From Candidatus Falkowiibacteriota bacterium (lineage in GTDB: Bacteria > Patescibacteriota > Patescibacteriia > Patescibacteriales > UBA12465), in contig CAIOGK010000043.1 in NCBI GenBank assembly GCA_903857815.1, forward strand, positions 1 to 5,857: a DNA stretch of 5,857 nt, in the 5' to 3' direction. Positions 5,424 to 5,857 of the stretch are shown here, in pieces; position 1 is the first letter of the stretch, and the number at the start of each line of letters is the position of its first letter. The notes beneath the pieces were generated by a model. The model saw only the letters and a program-made list of their open reading frames with translations. It was not told the origin of the DNA and did not search any database. A program made the position numbers and the translations under genes.

Positions 5424-5792
5424 TTATGAGCTAATCTGAAAAAATAAAGCAATCACTAAAAATAAAGGCAAAACCAGCCAAGCGACTGCTCCGGCGATCA
5501 AAACTAATAACCAAAATATTAAAAGTATTCCTCTAAAAATAATCTGTAAAACACGAATAACGAAACTGATTATTCTACCGGCGATATCATATTGACCGTA
5601 CATGGGAACAAAAATATTTTTTACCCAGATACTAAAACCTAAAGATTTTTCTTGATTACGCAAAAAATTGAGCTCTTTTTTTAAAGTCTCAATAAAGCCA
5701 ACACTGTACCACCAGAATGGAAAATAAATAATTTCACCTGCGGTTTGCAAAACTATTTTTCCAGTATAAGTTAAAAAATTATGTCTAAACAT
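5424..5792 (-). CDS. Small membrane protein, predicted partner of the Clp-type ATPase
   Basis: The 122-residue protein has an aromatic, weakly amphipathic N-terminal part containing YFPFWWYSVGF (23-33), a charged stretch (about 36-50), the segment WVKNIFVPMYGQYDIAGR (56-73) and a long hydrophobic C-terminal part (about 74-119) that could form one or two membrane helices. There is no cleavable signal peptide and no enzymatic motif. I recall similar small membrane proteins beside Clp-type ATPases in Patescibacteria, but that is memory and was not searched. It is the first gene of the operon and ends one base before the ATPase start codon, so the two are cotranscribed and probably made in coupled amounts. 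A role as membrane adaptor or scaffold for the ATPase is inferred. The ATG at 5792 is the first in frame, and no strong Shine-Dalgarno sequence precedes it. Confidence 0.82.
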   Translation of the reverse strand: MFRHNFLTYTGKIVLQTAGEIIYFPFWWYSVGFIETLKKELNFLRNQEKSLGFSIWVKNIFVPMYGQYDIAGRIISFVIRVLQIIFRGILLIFWLLVLIAGAVAWLVLPLFLVIALFFQISS

Positions 5793-5811
5793 AAATCATT
5801 TTTTCACTCTT

Positions 5812-5840
5812 ATTTTAACATAAAAACAAAATAACAACAA
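5812..5840 (-). promoter_or_regulatory. Probable promoter of the membrane protein-ATPase operon
   Basis: On the minus strand TTGTTG (5835-5840, three of six -35 positions, all in the important TTG) is followed after 17 nucleotides by TAAAAT (5812-5817, five of six -10 positions), with TG at the extended -10 position (TGTTAAAAT). Transcription would start near 5805, leaving a leader of only about a dozen nucleotides before the ATG at 5792. This fits the lack of a clear ribosome binding site. Strong AT bias makes chance matches likely, so confidence is moderate. Confidence 0.45.
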
Positions 5841-5857
5841 TTTCAAGAAGCTAGTTG

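Noticed and set aside
5423..5452. TTG start at 5452 for the Clp-type ATPase
   Set aside because: There is no ribosome binding site, it overlaps the upstream gene, and the ATG at 5422 sits one base after the upstream stop as expected for coupled translation.
1..5857. CRISPR arrays, tRNA or rRNA genes, insertion sequences
   Set aside because: I saw no direct-repeat arrays, no cloverleaf-like segments, no transposase and no terminal inverted repeats. The intergenic gaps are all about 100 bases or shorter.

Overview
The window looks like an AT-rich bacterial chromosome segment, most probably from the Candidate Phyla Radiation (Patescibacteria, Parcubacteria-like). This rests on three things: a membrane-anchored, divergent double-AAA+ Clp ATPase next to a small membrane protein with a YFPFWWYSVGF core, divergent WecA-type signature motifs, and very tight gene packing with mostly weak Shine-Dalgarno sequences. 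The assignment is inferred from protein character, not from a marker gene. The standard code fits: genes end in TAA or TGA and no internal TGA has to be read through.

Layout from right to left. On the minus strand, starting near 5792, a two-gene operon encodes a 122-residue membrane protein and, one nucleotide after its stop, a roughly 896-residue Clp/Hsp100-type ATPase. The ATPase has two N-terminal membrane segments, a Clp_N-like region, a degenerate first AAA+ module (D1) and an intact second one (D2). Between positions 2409 and 2729 lies a complete small plus-strand unit: a promoter, a consensus ribosome binding site, a 61-codon ORF and an intrinsic terminator. It converges on the ATPase operon and diverges from the next one. 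On the minus strand from 2388 to 93 are a 521-residue fusion of a WecA/MraY-type polyprenyl-phosphate sugar-1-phosphate transferase with a QueH-type epoxyqueuosine reductase, and then a secreted L,D-transpeptidase with calcium-binding-type repeats. At the extreme left a good minus-strand promoter leads into what may be the first codons of another gene, MFKKLFK, cut by the window edge.

Functionally, the left operon concerns the cell envelope (lipid-linked glycan initiation and peptidoglycan cross-linking) with a tRNA-modification enzyme fused in. The right operon looks like a membrane-tethered unfoldase or remodelling system with a dedicated small membrane partner. The ATPase departs from textbook ClpB/ClpC at many catalytic and substrate-threading positions, and it is the best candidate here for an incompletely understood system. 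The second is the physical WecA-QueH fusion.
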